Positions 5,489-7,935 of a stretch of 7,935 nucleotides of DNA are shown here, piece by piece. The position numbers were made by a program, and so were the translations under genes. The first letter of the stretch is position 1; each line of letters starts with the position of its first letter. The stretch is from NCBI GenBank assembly GCA_002358895.1, contig DEPR01000018.1:12752-20686 (forward strand), given 5' to 3'. The DNA comes from Ruminococcus sp. UBA3387 (lineage in GTDB: Bacteria; Bacillota; Clostridia; Oscillospirales; Ruminococcaceae). The notes under the pieces are model-generated. The model saw nothing but the letters and a program-made list of their open reading frames with translations, was not told the DNA's origin and did no database searches.

Positions 5489-6571
5489 TTAAGCGTTTTC
5501 AGCCTCAAACTTCTTCATAAATTCAACAAGCTTTTCTACGCCTTCGATTGGCATAGCGTTGTAGATAGAAGCTCTCATACCACCAACAGTTCTGTGGCCC
5601 TTGAGGTTTTCAAAGCCTGCAGCCTTAGCTTCAGCAACAAACTTAGCATCAAGGTCAGCGTTACCTGTAACGAATGGAACGTTCATAAGTGATCTGTCTT
5701 CAGCAGCTACTGTACCCTTAAAGAGCTTGCTTTCGTCAAGATAATCATAAAGAATCTTAGCTTTCTTTTCGTTGTGAGCCTTCATTGCTTCAAGTCCGCC
5801 CATCTTCTTGATCCACTTGAATACCTTACCGCAGATATAGATACCATAGCAAGGTGGTGTATTGTAAAGTGAATCGTTGTCAGCCTGTGTTTTCCACTTG
5901 AGCATTGTTGGTGTGCCTTCAAGAACGTCGTCTGTAATAAGGTCTTCACGGACAATAGCAATAACTACACCGGCAGGTCCAACGTTTTTCTGAACACCGC
6001 CGTAAATTACGCCATACTTAGTTACGTCAACAGGCTCTGAAAGGAAGCAGGATGAAACGTCAGAAACAAGAAGCTTACCCTTTGTGTTTGGCAATGTCTT
6101 GAACTTTGTACCATAGATTGTGTTGTTTTCGCAGATGTAAACATAATCTGCATCTTCAGGAATGTCAAGGTCTGAACAGTCAGGAATATATGAGAATGTC
6201 TTGTCAGCTGATGAAGCAACTGCAACAGCTTCACCGTAAATCTGAGCTTCCTGGTATGCTTTCTTAGCCCACTGGCCTGTGATTATGTAAGCAGCCTTCT
6301 TATTCTTCATAAGGTTCATTGGAACTGCTGCAAACTGCTGTGAAGCACCACCCTGAAGGAACATAACCTTATAGTTGTCAGGAATGTTCATCAGATCACG
6401 GAGATCCTGTTCAGCTTCTTTGATGATTGTGTCATAAGCCTTTGAACGGTGGGACATCTCCATTACGGACATACCTGTTCCCTTGTAATCAAGCATTTCG
6501 TCGGCAGCTTCTCTGAGCACTTCTTCAGGAAGAACTGCAGGACCTGCACTAAAGTTGTAAACTCTACCCAT
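5489..6571 (-). CDS. serC: Phosphoserine aminotransferase
   Basis: This 360-residue PLP enzyme transaminates 3-phosphohydroxypyruvate with glutamate to give O-phosphoserine, the second step of serine synthesis; some SerC also act in vitamin B6 synthesis. The N-terminus YNFSAGPAVLP (5-15) is diagnostic, and SVMEMSHRSK (35-44) follows. PLP contacts are visible: GGASQQF (74-80), the stacking Trp101, Asp171 in DVSS, and the Schiff-base lysine K195 in YGGVQKNVGPAG (190-201). The C-terminal substrate-binding GHRTVGGMRASIYNAM (325-340) is intact. Length fits the family (about 360). GGAGG (6581-6585) stands 9 bases before the ATG. It is first in the serC-serA operon behind a near-consensus promoter with a leader of only about 33 bases, which leaves no room for a T-box or riboswitch. 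Control is therefore more likely by a repressor at the promoter and by SerA feedback (inference). Confidence 0.96.
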   Translation of the reverse strand: MGRVYNFSAGPAVLPEEVLREAADEMLDYKGTGMSVMEMSHRSKAYDTIIKEAEQDLRDLMNIPDNYKVMFLQGGASQQFAAVPMNLMKNKKAAYIITGQWAKKAYQEAQIYGEAVAVASSADKTFSYIPDCSDLDIPEDADYVYICENNTIYGTKFKTLPNTKGKLLVSDVSSCFLSEPVDVTKYGVIYGGVQKNVGPAGVVIAIVREDLITDDVLEGTPTMLKWKTQADNDSLYNTPPCYGIYICGKVFKWIKKMGGLEAMKAHNEKKAKILYDYLDESKLFKGTVAAEDRSLMNVPFVTGNADLDAKFVAEAKAAGFENLKGHRTVGGMRASIYNAMPIEGVEKLVEFMKKFEAENA

Positions 6572-6610
6572 TGTATAAAACCTCCATTTTAATAATAAAC
6601 TAACACATTA

Positions 6611-6639
6611 ATTATAATACTTTATCGAAATAAAGTCAA
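6611..6639 (-). promoter_or_regulatory. Sigma-A promoter of serC-serA
   Basis: On the minus strand TTGACT (6639-6634) and TATAAT (6616-6611) are 17 bp apart, close to consensus. Transcription would start near 6604. An A/T tract (6640-6670) lies directly upstream and may act as an UP element. Confidence 0.85.
6619..6636. promoter_or_regulatory. Candidate operator in the serC promoter spacer
   Basis: ACTTTAT-CGAA-ATAAAGT is a perfect 7-bp inverted repeat with a 4-base centre, lying between the -35 and -10 boxes and partly over the -35 box. A bound repressor would block RNA polymerase. No candidate regulator for it is in the window; its role is inferred from symmetry and position only. Confidence 0.4.
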
Positions 6640-6672
6640 TAGTAAAATAAAAAAACCTAAAACAAAAAATCG

Positions 6673-6701
6673 TTGATTTTTATGGGGAAAAATGTTATAA
6701 T
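6673..6701 (+). promoter_or_regulatory. Sigma-A promoter of the YifB/ComM-like gene
   Basis: TTGATT (6673-6678) and TATAAT (6696-6701) have a 17-bp spacer, with TG one base before the -10. Transcription would start near 6708, leaving a leader of about 47 bases before the ATG at 6755. It is divergent from the serC promoter, with 33 bp between the two -35 boxes. Confidence 0.8.
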
Positions 6702-6754
6702 TTACTTATTCTATTAATTTCCATTTGATATTATATTATTTAAGGAGAAAAATT

Positions 6755-7935
6755 ATGTTTGCAAAGATAAACACAATGGGGCTTACAGGGCTTAATGCTT
6801 TCCCTGTATATTCTGAAATTGAGTCAAGCAGAGGTCTGCCATCCTTTGATGTGGTGGGGCTTGCTGACGTTGCAGTAAGAGAAAGCCGTGAAAGAATTCG
6901 TTCTGCACTCCGTTCAAGCAATATAAATTTCCCCTCACAGCACATTATCATAAATCTTGCTCCTGCTGACAAGAAAAAGTCAGGCTCTGTTCACGACCTT
7001 GCCATTGCCGTAGCACTTCTGAGAGTGCAGGGGTATTGCGATGACACACAGCTTGAAAATTCAGCATTCATCGGAGAGGTATCTCTCAGTGGTGAAATCC
7101 GTGGAATTAACGGCGTTCTGCCGATGACTATACTTGCATCAAAAATGGGATACAAAGAGATTTTTGTACCTGTAGAAAATGCAAAAGAGGCTTCAGTTGT
7201 TGAGGGAATAACCGTTTATGGGGTAACTTCGCTCAAAGAGCTTGTGCTTCATTTCTGTCAGAAATCTATGATTGCACCTACTGAAAACAAGCAGAAAAGT
7301 GAGCCTGTATATTACGGCAACCTTGATTTTGCAGATGTAAAAGGTCAGCAGAACGCAAAAAAAGCCTTGGAAATTGCTGCAGCAGGTGGGCATAATGCAC
7401 TTATGATAGGTACACCGGGTTCAGGTAAATCAATGCTTGCAAAAAGAATGCCCTCAATTCTTCCCAAAATGACTTTTGAGGAGTCCATTGAAACTACCAA
7501 TGTATATTCGGTAGCAGGACTGCTTGACAAGGATAATCCACTTGTTACAACAAGGCCGTTCCGTTCACCTCATCATACAGTTTCGACAGCAGGGCTTTCG
7601 GGTGGCGGAAGTGTACCGAGACCGGGTGAAATATCCCTTGCTCACAATGGTTTGTTATTCCTTGATGAGCTTGCAGAGTTTGCAAGGCCATCACTGGAGA
7701 TACTCCGTCAGCCGTTGGAGGACAGACAGGTTACAATCTCAAGAGCTTCGGGAAGTGTTACATATCCTTGCTCATTTATGCTGGTTGCGGCAATGAATCC
7801 TTGTCCTTGTGGTTATTACGGACACCCTGCAAGAAAGTGCATCTGCAGTCAGCGTCAGGTTCAGCAGTATTTATCAAAGGTATCGGGGCCGATGCTGGAC
7901 AGATTTGACTTACACATTGAAGTTTCTCCTGTAGA
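6755..7935 (+). CDS. YifB/ComM-family Mg-chelatase-like AAA+ ATPase, 5' part (continues past the window)
   Basis: The visible 393 residues are the N-terminal three quarters of a YifB/ComM-family protein (usually about 505-510 residues), still open at the window end. In naturally competent bacteria ComM is a hexameric helicase that helps branch migration during transformation; the role in clostridia is not established. An N-terminal Lon-protease/S5-like fold (about 18-165, with [20 protein letters not shown] and [12 protein letters not shown]) precedes a linker and the AAA+ core. The core shows ADVKGQ (193-198), Walker A GTPGSGKS (219-226), RPFRSPHHT (267-275), Walker B LLFLDEL (300-306), sensor-1 Asn348 in AAMNP, and the family's cysteine knuckle [16 protein letters not shown] (349-364). 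An [11 protein letters not shown] arginine-finger region (377-387) follows. AAGGAG (6742-6747) is 7 bases before the ATG. The reading frame shows no defect. Confidence 0.95.
   Translation, partial: MFAKINTMGLTGLNAFPVYSEIESSRGLPSFDVVGLADVAVRESRERIRSALRSSNINFPSQHIIINLAPADKKKSGSVHDLAIAVALLRVQGYCDDTQLENSAFIGEVSLSGEIRGINGVLPMTILASKMGYKEIFVPVENAKEASVVEGITVYGVTSLKELVLHFCQKSMIAPTENKQKSEPVYYGNLDFADVKGQQNAKKALEIAAAGGHNALMIGTPGSGKSMLAKRMPSILPKMTFEESIETTNVYSVAGLLDKDNPLVTTRPFRSPHHTVSTAGLSGGGSVPRPGEISLAHNGLLFLDELAEFARPSLEILRQPLEDRQVTISRASGSVTYPCSFMLVAAMNPCPCGYYGHPARKCICSQRQVQQYLSKVSGPMLDRFDLHIEVSPV

Noticed and set aside
6572..6604. Riboswitch or T-box leader for serC
   Set aside because: The predicted leader is only about 33 bases and shows no T-box motif or stable fold.
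7524..7796. Plus-strand frame of 90 codons near the window end
   Set aside because: It overlaps the intact YifB/ComM frame in another phase and carries no recognisable protein.
1..7935. Mobile element, CRISPR array, defence system or RNA gene
   Set aside because: Both strands show only housekeeping-type genes; no transposase, repeat-spacer pattern, toxin-antitoxin pair or tRNA-like fold was recognised.

Overview
This window reads as a housekeeping stretch of a low-to-moderate GC Firmicute chromosome, most likely a gut-type clostridium of the Oscillospiraceae/Ruminococcaceae kind. The reasons are strong GGAGG-type ribosome binding sites, textbook sigma-A promoters with TG-extended -10 boxes, AT-rich intergenic DNA, a DUF1836-type regulator, and a clostridial-style serC-serA pair whose short SerA carries an ACT domain. 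The taxonomic placement is inferred from protein style, not from a database search.

Layout. Position 1-216 (+) is the 3' part of a thioredoxin gene, cut by the window edge inside the CGPC active site. It converges on a minus-strand pair (1695 to 261): a DUF1836/MerR-like DNA-binding protein followed, after one base, by an SPFH/band 7 membrane protein. A 250-297 bp divergent intergenic region (about 1696-1992) holds the promoter of that pair, two operator-like palindromes 42 bp apart, an imperfect hairpin and the tatD promoter. On the plus strand follows a tight operon: tatD (1993-2778), a membrane-anchored DPM1/GtrB-like glycosyltransferase split by a one-base frameshift near 3419 (2783-3731), and an SseB-domain protein (3732-4214). 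A strong bidirectional terminator (4226-4254) separates it from the convergent serine biosynthesis operon serC-serA (minus strand, 6571 to 4273). A divergent promoter region (6572-6754) separates serC from a YifB/ComM-type AAA+ ATPase gene (6755 to beyond the window end).

How the genes work together. SerA and SerC carry out the first two steps from 3-phosphoglycerate to phosphoserine; the phosphatase SerB is not in the window. The DUF1836 regulator and the SPFH protein look like one translationally coupled, possibly autoregulated unit. tatD, the glycosyltransferase and sseB share one promoter and very short gaps but no obvious common pathway. No mobile element, CRISPR array, tRNA or rRNA was seen. 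I found no clear new multi-gene system; the points most worth a second look are the paired palindromes in the DUF1836-SPFH promoter, that two-gene unit itself, and the glycosyltransferase frameshift.
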